From Streptomyces tibetensis (GTDB lineage: Bacteria; Actinomycetota; Actinomycetes; Streptomycetales; Streptomycetaceae): a stretch of DNA of 64,000 nucleotides. The stretch covers positions 141,191 to 205,190 of the forward strand of contig NZ_SZVW01000018.1 of the NCBI RefSeq assembly GCF_007655005.1. Direction: 5' to 3'. Under the pieces are notes generated by a model. The model did no database searches. It was not told where the DNA came from and saw nothing but the letters and a program-made list of their open reading frames with translations. A program made the position numbers and the translations under genes. Positions 26,256 to 34,458 of the stretch are shown in pieces; the stretch's first letter is position 1, and every line of letters starts with the position of its first letter.

Positions 26256-27758
26256 TCAGGTGCCGGGCTCGGCCGGCAGGGCGAGGAGTCTGCGTAGGCG
26301 TGGTGTGGCGAGTGCGATCGTTGTACCTACCGACAGGACGAAGCCGCCGAGCAGCAGGAAGTACACCGTCGGCGACAGCACGGTGGTCAGCCGGAACAAC
26401 TGGCCTCCCACCACCACTCCCACCGCACCGAACAGGCCGTTCACCGCGAGCAGGCGGCTGGTGCTGCCGGAGGGTGCCACCGTGGCCGCCAGAGCCAGGC
26501 CTGCGGGGGCCAGTGCGACCTCGCCGCAGGAGTAGAGCAGGTAGACCAGCAACAGCCACTGCGGGCCGACCGGGCCGTGTTCGGCGAGTTGGGCCGCCAT
26601 CGCCATCACGAGGAAGCTGACGCCCGCCGTGATCAGCGCGCCCGCGAACTTCACCGGTACGTCCACCCGCGGCGCCCTCAGCCAGAGCCGGGCGAACAGC
26701 GGGGCGACCAGCAGGACGAAGAGCGGGTGCACGGACTGGAACCAGCTGGCCGGGACCTCGAAGCCCAGCACGTCCCGGTCGGTGTGGCGCTCGGCGAAGA
26801 GGCTGAGCACCGAACCGCTCTGCGCGAAGATCATCCAGAAGGCGGCCGAAGCTGCCATCAGCACCGTGAAACCGGCGAGGCGACGCTGGTGGACCGTGCC
26901 CCGTGCATGGGTACGGCGCAGCGAGCGCAGGTACCAGAACGGGAGGGTGACCGTGGTGAGGCCGAGGACGGCGAGCACCGCGGGGAGCGGGAGCAGCCCG
27001 CAGGCCGCCGGCACCACCGCGAGCGCGCCCACCGCTCCCGTGACCCACGCGGCGCGTCGCAGCATCGTGGCGGCCTCGGAGCGCGGCACCGGGTGGGGCG
27101 GACGCGCGCCCACGTCCCCGTACCGGCGCAGACCGAGGGCGAATTGGGTCAGTCCCGCCGTCATGCCGAGGGCGGCCGCCGCGAAGCCCAGGTGCCAGGC
27201 GACGCGCTCGGCCAGCAGCCCGGTGACGACGGGGGCGATGAGCGCGCTGACCTGGATGCACATGTAGAAGAGCGAGAAGGCCGCCTCGCGGCGGCCCTTC
27301 CCGTCCCCGCTGACCCCCGCGACCATGGCCGCCATGGCCGGCTTGACCAGGCCCGTCCCCGCGACGACCAGCAGCAGACCGACGTAGAGCGAGCCCGTCA
27401 CCGGCAGTGCGAGCACCGCGTGGCCGCAGGTGATCAGCGCACCGCCGAGCAGCACGGCCCGGCGTGCGCCCAGCACCCGGTCGGCGAGCCACCCGCCGGG
27501 CAGTCCGGCCATGAAGCTGAGGGACATGTACGCCGCGAAGACCGCGGTGGCCGTCTGCGGCGCCATGCCCATGCCGCCGCGCGCCTCGGAGGCGGTCAGG
27601 TAGAGGACCAGGATCGCCGCCATGCCGAAGAAGCTGAACCGCTCCCACAGGTCGACCGCGAGCAGTGTGCCGAAGCCGGGCCTGCGGTCACCGGCGAGCG
27701 GTGGTGCTGCGGGAGCGGTGGCCTGCGATGAGTCCTGCGGGGTGAGGGAGGTGTCCAC
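26256..27758 (-). CDS. POT/PTR-family (peptide-type) transporter
   Basis: A 500-residue protein with 12-14 hydrophobic segments and the WERFSFFGM sequence, the POT-family E-x-x-E-R-F-like signature in the first helix. POT members are proton-coupled peptide importers, but members inside biosynthetic clusters may move amino-acylated products; that is inference. GTG 27758 lies 6 bases after the stop of the methyltransferase gene, so it is the last gene of the core polyketide operon. Confidence 0.83.
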   Translation of the reverse strand: MDTSLTPQDSSQATAPAAPPLAGDRRPGFGTLLAVDLWERFSFFGMAAILVLYLTASEARGGMGMAPQTATAVFAAYMSLSFMAGLPGGWLADRVLGARRAVLLGGALITCGHAVLALPVTGSLYVGLLLVVAGTGLVKPAMAAMVAGVSGDGKGRREAAFSLFYMCIQVSALIAPVVTGLLAERVAWHLGFAAAALGMTAGLTQFALGLRRYGDVGARPPHPVPRSEAATMLRRAAWVTGAVGALAVVPAACGLLPLPAVLAVLGLTTVTLPFWYLRSLRRTHARGTVHQRRLAGFTVLMAASAAFWMIFAQSGSVLSLFAERHTDRDVLGFEVPASWFQSVHPLFVLLVAPLFARLWLRAPRVDVPVKFAGALITAGVSFLVMAMAAQLAEHGPVGPQWLLLVYLLYSCGEVALAPAGLALAATVAPSGSTSRLLAVNGLFGAVGVVVGGQLFRLTTVLSPTVYFLLLGGFVLSVGTTIALATPRLRRLLALPAEPGT

Positions 27759-27764
27759 CGGAGG

Positions 27765-28583
27765 TCACCCGGCCGGTTTGAGCGCCACTCCGGCCAGCAT
27801 CGCGAGCGCCGGGTCGGGGGTCTCGGCCGGTTCGGGCCGCCACAGCGGGGCACGCACCACGCCGGGCTCCACCAACTCGAAGTCCTCGAACAGCGCGGCG
27901 AGTTCCCGGTTGTCGCGCCAGATCACCTGACTCACCGCGCCCCGGTACTGCTCGGCCGCCTCCGGTGCCGCCCTCGGCACCTCCTCCGCCCCGGCGTGCG
28001 AGATCACCAGGGCGCTGCCGGGTGCCAGCCGCTCGGTGTACCGGCGTACCAGGGCGAGCGGATCGTCGGCGTCCGGGACGAAGTGCAGTACGGCGGCGAG
28101 GATCAGCGCGACCGGCCGGTCGAAGTCGATCAGCCGGCGGGTGTCCTCCGCGTCCAGGATCTCCCGGGACTTGTAGAGATCGCCCTGGAAGACGGCCGCT
28201 CGGGGTTCGTCGGCGAGCAGGGCCCGGCCGTGCGCGACGGCCACCGGGTCGATGTCGACGTAGACGACCTTGCTGTCCGGGTGGGCGGCGAGGGCGACGT
28301 CGTGCACGTTGCCCTCGGCCGGGATGCCGGAGCCGATGTCGAGGAACTGCCGTATGCCGAGCGCGGACAGTTCGCGTACCGCGCGGCGCAGGAAGGCTCG
28401 GTTGGCCTTGAGGGTGGCCGGGAGGTCCGGGTTGCCGGCTGCGACCTTGCGCGCGAGTTCCCGGTCCACGGGGAAGTTGTGGGTGCCGCCGATCCAGTGG
28501 TCGTAGACCCGGGCGATGCTCGGGGTGTCGATGTCGACCTCCGGCGGGGCCCAGGAGGGGCGTTGGGTGTCCTGACGTTCCAC
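27765..28583 (-). CDS. S-adenosylmethionine-dependent methyltransferase, DUF574 type
   Basis: A 272-residue member of the actinobacterial DUF574 (Methyltransf_19) family: PSIARVYDHWIGGTHNFPVD near the start, FLDIGSGIPAEGNVHDVA as SAM motif I and VYVDIDPVAVAHGR. Substrates of the family are not established. GTG 28583 is chosen because GGAGGA lies seven bases upstream; a second GTG at 28625 overlaps the P450 stop (GTGA) and would add 14 residues. In the operon it follows the P450. Confidence 0.87.
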   Translation of the reverse strand: MERQDTQRPSWAPPEVDIDTPSIARVYDHWIGGTHNFPVDRELARKVAAGNPDLPATLKANRAFLRRAVRELSALGIRQFLDIGSGIPAEGNVHDVALAAHPDSKVVYVDIDPVAVAHGRALLADEPRAAVFQGDLYKSREILDAEDTRRLIDFDRPVALILAAVLHFVPDADDPLALVRRYTERLAPGSALVISHAGAEEVPRAAPEAAEQYRGAVSQVIWRDNRELAALFEDFELVEPGVVRAPLWRPEPAETPDPALAMLAGVALKPAG

Positions 28584-28621
28584 GGGTGTGTCCTCCAAGG
28601 GGGGCGGGGCGGAATCGGCGG

Positions 28622-29965
28622 TCACGCCGTGAGCACCGGGAGTTCTTCGAGGCCGCGCATCATGAGGCTGCTGCGCCAGCGCAGTTCGCCCTCGTCCACG
28701 GCGAGCCGCAGCCCGGGCAGGCGCGTGAACAGGCGGCTGAGGACGATCTGTCCCTCCAGCCGGGCGAGCGGGGCGCCCAGGCAGTGGTGGATGCCGTGGC
28801 CGAAGGCGACCGAGGCGGTGTGGGCGCGGGTGATGTCCAGGCGGTCGGGGTCGGGGTAGCGGGCCGGGTCCCGGCCGGCGGCGCCGAGCGAGATGGTCAC
28901 GAACTCGCCCTCGGGAATGGTGACCGAACCGACCTCGACGGGCTCGGTGGTGAACCGCCAGGTGGCGTTGGTGACCGGGCCGTCGTAGCGGAGGAACTCC
29001 TCGACGGCCGCGGGCCACAGCGACGCGTCCGCCGCGAGCTGCCCCCGTACGTCGGGGTGGGTGAGCAGGGCCAGGGTGCCGTTGCCGATGAGGTTGACCG
29101 TGGTCTCGTGGCCCGCCACCAGCAGCAGGAACGCCATGGAGATCAGTTCGTCGGCCGACAGCTGGTCGCCCGCGTCCTGGGCGTGCACCAGGTCGGTGAG
29201 CATGTCGTCGGCCGGTTCGGCCCGCTTCGCCTCGATCAGCGCCTTCAGGTACGCGATCATCGACGCGCTGGCTTCCCGCACCTCGTCGGTGCCCGCGCCG
29301 GAGACGAGCAGGTTGGACCAGCGGCGGAAGGCGGCCCGGTCGTCCGGGGGCACGCCGAGCAGCCAGCAGATGACCGTGAAGGGCACCGGGAAGGCCAGCG
29401 CCTCCATGAGGTCCAGCCGTTCGTGCCGGGCCATGGCGTCCAGCAGTTCGTCGGTGAGCTCGGTGATGCGCGGCCGCAGGGACTCGACCCGGCGCGCGGT
29501 GAAGGCCCGTCCGACGAGCCGGCGCAGCCGGGTGTGGTCCGGCGGGTCGCTGTCCAGCATGTGCACGCTGAGGACGTGCGGGAACTGGCTGCGCTCTCCC
29601 GATTCCGCGAGGAACCGGCGCTGCTTCTCGGGGTCGGTGAAGTTGCGCGGGATGAGGTCCCGGCCGACCCGCATGTCCTTGCTCAGCCGGGGGTCGGCGA
29701 GCAGGGCCCGGGCGTGCTCGTAACCGGTGACCAGCCAGGTGCGCAGGCCGTTGGGGGTCGTCACGGGCACGGCGGGCGCGGTCCGTCGCAGGCCGGCCAG
29801 CGCGTCGTGCGGGCTCTGGTGGAAAGCGGGGGTGAACAGGTCGGTCGGCGGGCCGGCCGGTGGGTCGGTCGGTGGGTCGGTCGGTGGGTCGGTCGGTGGG
29901 TCGGTCGGTGGGTCGGTCGGTGGGTCGGTCGGTGGGGCTGCTTGCCGGGCGTCCGTGCGGGCCAT
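28622..29965 (-). CDS. Cytochrome P450 with TDPP-repeat N-terminus
   Basis: The 447-residue P450 has the I-helix AGHETT, the K-helix EEFLR and the haem loop FGHGIHHCLGAPLAR with ligand Cys395. Residues about 12-40 are six TDPP repeats encoded by a 12-bp tandem repeat. It is a typical soluble bacterial P450 needing ferredoxin partners, none of which is encoded here. It probably hydroxylates or couples the aromatic polyketide. It lies 2 bases downstream of the ABM gene. Confidence 0.95.
   Translation of the reverse strand: MARTDARQAAPPTDPPTDPPTDPPTDPPTDPPTDPPAGPPTDLFTPAFHQSPHDALAGLRRTAPAVPVTTPNGLRTWLVTGYEHARALLADPRLSKDMRVGRDLIPRNFTDPEKQRRFLAESGERSQFPHVLSVHMLDSDPPDHTRLRRLVGRAFTARRVESLRPRITELTDELLDAMARHERLDLMEALAFPVPFTVICWLLGVPPDDRAAFRRWSNLLVSGAGTDEVREASASMIAYLKALIEAKRAEPADDMLTDLVHAQDAGDQLSADELISMAFLLLVAGHETTVNLIGNGTLALLTHPDVRGQLAADASLWPAAVEEFLRYDGPVTNATWRFTTEPVEVGSVTIPEGEFVTISLGAAGRDPARYPDPDRLDITRAHTASVAFGHGIHHCLGAPLARLEGQIVLSRLFTRLPGLRLAVDEGELRWRSSLMMRGLEELPVLTA
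29861..29932 (-). repeat. 12-bp tandem repeat inside the P450 gene
   Basis: Six units of TGGGTCGGTCGG (plus-strand reading) are in frame with the P450 and encode TDPP six times. Copy-number change in 12-bp steps would leave the frame intact. Confidence 0.95.
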
Positions 29966-29967
29966 GC

Positions 29968-30381
29968 TCAGACTCCTTGCCTTTCCTTGACGTCGGCGGC
30001 TTCCTCTACGGCGGCGGCTTCCGTGGCGGCGGCGGCTTCCTCGACGTCGGCGACGGGGGTGGCGGCCCGGTCCCCCGCGTAGGCGGCGAGTTCCCGGTAG
30101 ATCTCGAAGGGCCGGTCCCGGCCGGTGTCGCGCAGCGGCCGCAGCGGGGCGGTCTGGTCCTTGTGGGCGGGGCCGCTCTCCCAGGCGGTGAACGCCTCCC
30201 AGCCCGACCAGCGGCTGACCACGACGTAGGAGCGCGGGTCGCCGAGGGCGTGCAGCAGTTTGTTGCCGAGCAGGCCGGCGGTGCCCGCCATCCGGCGGCT
30301 GGCCTCGTGGTAGGCGGGCAGCACCCGGTCCGGGTCGTCGCTCAGGTGGTAGAGCACGACCTCGACGGCGCCGCCGGTCAC
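29968..30381 (-). CDS. Antibiotic biosynthesis monooxygenase (ABM) family protein 1
   Basis: A 137-residue protein with the ABM ferredoxin-like core (VEVVLYHLSDDP; SYVVVSRWSGWEAFTAWESGPAHK) and an Ala/Glu-rich C-terminal tail of about 30 residues. ABM enzymes oxidise anthrone-type rings without cofactors or act as cyclases in aromatic polyketide pathways. The GTG start overlaps the upstream ABM gene stop (GTGA). Two adjacent ABM genes are also known in pentangular polyphenol clusters. Confidence 0.83.
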   Translation of the reverse strand: MTGGAVEVVLYHLSDDPDRVLPAYHEASRRMAGTAGLLGNKLLHALGDPRSYVVVSRWSGWEAFTAWESGPAHKDQTAPLRPLRDTGRDRPFEIYRELAAYAGDRAATPVADVEEAAAATEAAAVEEAADVKERQGV

Positions 30382-30704
30382 GATGCGGCGCCGGACAGGG
30401 CGGCGACGACGTGCATGGTCGTCATGGAGCCGCCGCTGCGGTACGGGTGCAGTTTCTGACGGTGTTCCAGATGCCGGTCGCTGGTCTCGAACTCACGGAA
30501 CAGCGGCTCGTTCAGCCAGTCGCTGACGATGTAGTAGACGCCGTCCTCCTCGGCGCTGCGGGAGAGCCACTGACCGAGGTTGGCGGGGTGGGTGGTGACC
30601 GAGTCGCCGACCTCCAGCCACACCTTCTCGAACTCGTTCTCCATGCCGGGCTTGATCTGCATGCGCAGCGTGACCCGGAAGACCTGCTCGGCGGGCTCGG
30701 GCAC
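30378..30704 (-). CDS. ABM-family monooxygenase/cyclase 2
   Basis: A 108-residue protein with RVTLRMQIKPGMENEFEKVW and YYIVSDWLNEPLFREFE, the beta-alpha-beta pattern of the dimeric ABM fold. GTG 30704 immediately follows the stop of the ketoreductase gene (TGACGTG) and has a G-rich ribosome site. It likely acts in ring oxidation or a late cyclisation, alongside the neighbouring ABM protein. Confidence 0.8.
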   Translation of the reverse strand: MPEPAEQVFRVTLRMQIKPGMENEFEKVWLEVGDSVTTHPANLGQWLSRSAEEDGVYYIVSDWLNEPLFREFETSDRHLEHRQKLHPYRSGGSMTTMHVVAALSGAAS

Positions 30705-30705
30705 G

Positions 30706-31455
30706 TCAGATCCCCCCGTCGACGTTGAGGGTCTCGCCGGTGATGTAGGCGGCGGCGTCGGAGAGCAGGAACAGCACCGGTCCGGCGAGTTCCTCGACGG
30801 TGCCGAGTCGGGCCAGCGCGGTCTTCTGCGCGTAGGTGGCGCGCAGCCCCTCCGCACGGTCGGCGGGCATGGCCGCGAAGGCCTCGGTCTCGATGACGCC
30901 GGGGGCCACCACGTTGACGCGGATGCCCTTGGGGCCGAGTTCTTTGGCGAGCGAGCGGGTCAGCCCGATCATGGCGGCCTTGGCGGCGGTGTAGTGGGCG
31001 CGCAGCGGTATGCCCGCGGCGGCTCCGCGCGAGCCGATGTTGACCACCGAGGAGCCGGTGCCGAGCAGCGGCAGCGCCTGGTGGATGATCCGGTAGGCGG
31101 CGGTGAGGTTGGTGTCGAGGATGCGCGACCACTCGTCGGCGGGCAGTTCCCCGAACGGGATGTGGCTGATCACGCCCGCGTTGTTGACCACACCGTCGAG
31201 CCGTCCGAAGCGGTCCTTGGCCTCGCCGACGAGGCGGTCGACCTCGGCGGTGTCACCGACGTCCGCGCGGATCACGTGGTGGTCGCCGGCGGTCTCCTTC
31301 AGCGCGGCCGTCAGGCTGTCGACGGCCTCGCTCTCCTGCCGGTAGCAGGTGAGGACGTCGGCGCCCGCCCGGGCCGCGGCGAGGACGATGCCCCGCCCGA
31401 TGCCCCGGGTGCCGCCGGTGATGAGCAGTTTCCTGCCGTGCAGTGCGAGTTCCAC
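30706..31455 (-). CDS. Stand-alone polyketide ketoreductase (SDR)
   Basis: The 249-residue FabG-like SDR has TGGTRGIG (NADPH loop), NNAG, and the Ser/Tyr/Lys set in NIGSRGAAAG and HYTAAK. It is clearly paralogous to the KR domain of the upstream fusion protein (shared LLxTGGTRGIGRGIVLAAAR). It should reduce one ketone of the polyketide chain. GTG 31455 has GGAGGG seven bases upstream; an ATG at 31470 is possible but lacks a site. It lies 29 bases after the fusion gene. Confidence 0.9.
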   Translation of the reverse strand: MELALHGRKLLITGGTRGIGRGIVLAAARAGADVLTCYRQESEAVDSLTAALKETAGDHHVIRADVGDTAEVDRLVGEAKDRFGRLDGVVNNAGVISHIPFGELPADEWSRILDTNLTAAYRIIHQALPLLGTGSSVVNIGSRGAAAGIPLRAHYTAAKAAMIGLTRSLAKELGPKGIRVNVVAPGVIETEAFAAMPADRAEGLRATYAQKTALARLGTVEELAGPVLFLLSDAAAYITGETLNVDGGI

Positions 31456-31484
31456 TGGGATTCCCTCCATGGCTGTGCCGCGGC

Positions 31485-32681
31485 TCAGACGCAGCCGTCG
31501 ACGTGGATGTTCTGGCCGGTGACGTAGCCGGCGTGGTCGCTGACGAGGAACAGCACGGTCCGGGCGATGTCGTCGACGGTGCCGAGCCGGCCGAGCGCGG
31601 TGAAGGAGGCGAAGGTGGCGCGCTGCCGCTCGGCCTCCTCGGCGGGCAGTTCGTCGAGCGCCTCGGTGGCGATGCGGCCGGGTGAGACGGTGTTGACGCG
31701 GATGCCGCGTGGTCCGAGCTCCCGGGCCAGTGAGCGGGTCATGCCGACCAGTGCGGACTTGACGGCGGTGTAGTGGACGCCGCCCGCCATGCCGATGAAG
31801 GCGACCGTGGAGCCGATGTTGATCACCGAGGAACCTGCCGAGAGCAGCGGCAGGGTGCGCCGGGTGACCAGGTGAGTGGCGGTCAGGTTGCCCTGGAGGG
31901 TGGCGGCCCACTCGGCGGGGGTGAGGTCGGCGTACGGCTGGGGGCGGAACGTCCCGGCGTTGTTGACGACGGCGTCCAGTCCGCCGAGGCTCGCCTCGCA
32001 CGCGGTGACCAGCCGGTCCACGTCCGTCTCGTCGGCGGCGTCGGCCCGCAGCACCTGATGCTTGCCGGGGGTTTCGGCGAGTTCCTCCTCCAGGGTGGCG
32101 ACGGCCTCGCCGGGGGTGCGGTAGCAGGTGACGACGTCGGCCCCGGCACGGGCAGCGGCGAGGACGATGCCCCGGCCGATGCCCCGGGTGCCGCCCGTCA
32201 CCAGGAGGCGCTTGCCCTGGAGTTGGCGGCCGGCCCGGGCCGCGGTCTCCACCTTGGCCTTGATCAGCCGCATCTGGACGGCGGTGTTGCGGTTGAGCCG
32301 GGCCGTCATCCCGGCGTCGTCGATCGGGGCGTCGGGCTTCATCGCGAAGTCCTGGATCCAGCGCATCCGTACGCCGCCGGGCACCTCCTCGTACTCCCAG
32401 CGGATGTTCATGTACGCGAAGGGGCCGGTCTCGACCCGGCGGGCCACGACGGTGCGGGTGGCCGGGTCGGGAGTGCGCTCGGAGACCCAGCTCCAGACCG
32501 TGCCGTTCTCGTCCGGGTGCAGGGCGAGGCGGAAGGTGACGGTGTCGCCGTCCCGGCCGAGGATCTCGGCGGAGGCGTACTCGCTGAACAGCCGCGGCCA
32601 GGCGGCCACGTCGTTGGTCATCGTCCACACCAGGTCCATCGGTGCCTCGACGACGATCGCGTTGTCGGTGTGTCCTGCCAT
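31485..32681 (-). CDS. Aromatase/cyclase-ketoreductase fusion
   Basis: The 398-residue protein has two parts. Residues 1 to ~148 are a START/SRPBCC aromatase/cyclase of the TcmN/WhiE-ORFVI type (APMDLVWTMTNDVAAWP; WIQDFAMKPDAPIDD). Residues ~155-398 are a complete SDR ketoreductase (TGGTRGIG, NNAG, NIGSTVAF, HYTAVK). TcmN-type domains fold the first ring of unreduced chains, so fusion to a KR would couple folding and reduction on the ACP. The start overlaps the ACP stop (ATGA). There is no frameshift at the junction; the linker (AARAGRQLQGKR) is short. Confidence 0.9.
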   Translation of the reverse strand: MAGHTDNAIVVEAPMDLVWTMTNDVAAWPRLFSEYASAEILGRDGDTVTFRLALHPDENGTVWSWVSERTPDPATRTVVARRVETGPFAYMNIRWEYEEVPGGVRMRWIQDFAMKPDAPIDDAGMTARLNRNTAVQMRLIKAKVETAARAGRQLQGKRLLVTGGTRGIGRGIVLAAARAGADVVTCYRTPGEAVATLEEELAETPGKHQVLRADAADETDVDRLVTACEASLGGLDAVVNNAGTFRPQPYADLTPAEWAATLQGNLTATHLVTRRTLPLLSAGSSVINIGSTVAFIGMAGGVHYTAVKSALVGMTRSLARELGPRGIRVNTVSPGRIATEALDELPAEEAERQRATFASFTALGRLGTVDDIARTVLFLVSDHAGYVTGQNIHVDGCV

Positions 32682-32944
32682 CAGACGCGGGCCTCCGTGA
32701 GCCGGGCGTGGACGTAGGTCAGGGCCTCGCGCGGGGTCTGGGTGTGCGCCAGGTCGCCGTCGGGGATCTGGAGGTCGTACTCGCGCTCGATGCGGTTGAC
32801 GAGTTCCAGCAGGGCCAGGGAGTCGTAGCCGAGGTCGGCGAACGAGGTGTCGGCGAAGTGCTCGCCGTCCAGGTCGGTCTGCTCGTCGACCCCGCCGCTG
32901 GCTCGGAGGATGCGGCGCAGGTCGTCGAGGGTGAACTCCGGCAT
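32681..32944 (-). CDS. Acyl carrier protein of the type II PKS
   Basis: An 87-residue ACP with the phosphopantetheine attachment Ser42 in LGYDSLALLEL. It carries the growing poly-beta-ketone chain between the KS/CLF pair and the tailoring domains. It sits 137 bases after the CLF gene and overlaps the fusion gene, so it keeps the usual KS-CLF-ACP order. No dedicated phosphopantetheinyl transferase is in the window. Confidence 0.97.
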   Translation of the reverse strand: MPEFTLDDLRRILRASGGVDEQTDLDGEHFADTSFADLGYDSLALLELVNRIEREYDLQIPDGDLAHTQTPREALTYVHARLTEARV

Positions 32945-33081
32945 GGGAAGCCTTTCGTGGGTGGTGTGTGGGCTGCGGGTGCGTGGGGCTGGTCGCGGCG
33001 CGGCGGAGCCGCGGATCCGTACAGCCCCGCGCCCCTGGGCGGGCTGCGCCCGCAGATATCGGTCGGCTGCCGGTGAGTCGG
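32945..33081. repeat. Streptomyces-type intergenic repeat between CLF and ACP
   Basis: The spacer contains GTGGGGCTGGTCGCG and AGCCCCGCGCCCCTGGG, a widespread Streptomyces intergenic motif, with GCGGAGCCGC and GGGCTGCGCCC inverted repeats inside. It may fold in the polycistronic message between CLF and ACP. Confidence 0.6.
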
Positions 33082-34458
33082 TCACCTCCTGAGGGCGTTG
33101 CGGTCGCCGGCGCCCACCACCAGAGCGGAGGTGAAGCCGCCGTGCCCGCGGGCCAGGACGAGGGCGGTGCGCGGGTCGGTCTGGCGGGGGCGGTCGAGGA
33201 CGAGGTCGATCTCGCAGCCGGGGGCCGGGCGGCCGAGTCCCGCGGTGTGCGGGACGACTCCGGCGCTCAGGGCGAGCAGCGCGGTCGCCACGTCCAGTGC
33301 GGCGCCGCCCGCGTAGAGGCGCCCGGTGAGGGTCTTCGGCGCGGTCACCGGCACCCCGCCGGGTCCGAACACCTCGGTGAGGGCGCGGGCCTCGGCGAGG
33401 TCCTCGGCCGGTGTGCCGGAGGCGTCGGCGAAGACCATGTCGACGTCGCCCGGGGCGAGCCCGGCGTCGGCGAGGGCCCGCCGGATCACCGACACCAGCA
33501 CGGAGCGGCGGGCGGTGGTACGGCTCGGCGCCGGCGGCTGCGCCGCACGGTCCGCCACGGGCAGCCGCGTGGCGTCGGGCGCCGGGGCGGACCGCGCGGC
33601 GTCGTCCGTCACCGGCAACCGCGTCGCGCCGTCCGCCGTGGGGTCGAAACCGGCCGCGTAGCCCAGGAGTTCGCCGTACGCCGGGACTCCCCGGGCGTGT
33701 GCCGCATCGGCGCTCTCGACGACGAGGATGGCGCCGCCCTCGCCGGGGACGAACCCGGAGGCGGCCGCGTCGAAGGGCAGGTAAGCGCGGGCCGGATCGT
33801 CCTCGGTGGACAGCCTGCCGGTGGACAGCTGCGCCACCAGGCCGTACGGGCACAGGGAGGCGTCGGTGCCGCCGCTGAGCACGAGCCGGGAGCCGGTGTC
33901 CAGCAGCCGCCGGGACTGGCCGAGGGCGTCGAGGCCGCCGGCCTGCTCGCCGCAGATGACCCCGCAGGGGCCGCGCATGCCGTGCCGAATGGAGACCTGG
34001 CCGGTGGTGGCCGCGTAGAACCAGGCGATGGACTGGTAGGCGCCGACCCAGGAGGACCCCTTCTGGTAGAGGTTCTCCATCTCGTGCTGGCCGAACTCGG
34101 TGCCGCCCGAGGAGCTGGCGGTCACCACCGCCATCTCGTACTCAGGCAGGGTCGCCGGGTCGGCGGCGGCGTCCGCGAGGGCGTCCTCGGCGGCGGCCAG
34201 CGCGAAGTGGGTGTAGCGGTCGGTCTGCGGGACGAGCCGTCCCGGGACCTGTCCGGCGGCGCGGAATCCGGGGACCTCGCCCGCCACCCGGACGGGGTAG
34301 CCGGTCGGGTCGAAGCGGGTGATCCGGCCGAGGCCGCTCTTGCCCGAGAGCACCGACTCCCAGTGCCGGGCGGCGCCGATCCCGGTGGGCGCGACCACGC
34401 CGAGCCCGGTGACCACGGACCGGCCGCGGCGGCCGGGGCGTATGCCGGAGGCGCTCAT
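33082..34458 (-). CDS. Ketosynthase beta subunit / chain length factor
   Basis: The 458-residue KS-like subunit has Gln172 (CGEQAGG) in place of the catalytic Cys, the hallmark of a chain length factor. It decarboxylates malonyl-ACP for priming and sets polyketide length. Compared with usual CLFs (about 405-420 residues) it has an extra Ala/Pro-rich insert around residues 277-315 containing ATRLPV twice. The start overlaps the KS-alpha stop (ATGA), ensuring equal amounts of the two subunits. Confidence 0.95.
   Translation of the reverse strand: MSASGIRPGRRGRSVVTGLGVVAPTGIGAARHWESVLSGKSGLGRITRFDPTGYPVRVAGEVPGFRAAGQVPGRLVPQTDRYTHFALAAAEDALADAAADPATLPEYEMAVVTASSSGGTEFGQHEMENLYQKGSSWVGAYQSIAWFYAATTGQVSIRHGMRGPCGVICGEQAGGLDALGQSRRLLDTGSRLVLSGGTDASLCPYGLVAQLSTGRLSTEDDPARAYLPFDAAASGFVPGEGGAILVVESADAAHARGVPAYGELLGYAAGFDPTADGATRLPVTDDAARSAPAPDATRLPVADRAAQPPAPSRTTARRSVLVSVIRRALADAGLAPGDVDMVFADASGTPAEDLAEARALTEVFGPGGVPVTAPKTLTGRLYAGGAALDVATALLALSAGVVPHTAGLGRPAPGCEIDLVLDRPRQTDPRTALVLARGHGGFTSALVVGAGDRNALRR

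Noticed and set aside
27765..29018. Longer version of the DUF574 methyltransferase reaching into the P450
   Set aside because: The extra N-terminal part is the P450 gene read in another frame; the ribosome site at 28583 defines a family-length protein.
30706..32628. Single open frame covering the free KR and the fusion gene
   Set aside because: The upstream half is out of frame with the fusion protein and reads Arg/Pro-rich sequence; the two genes have separate starts and stops.
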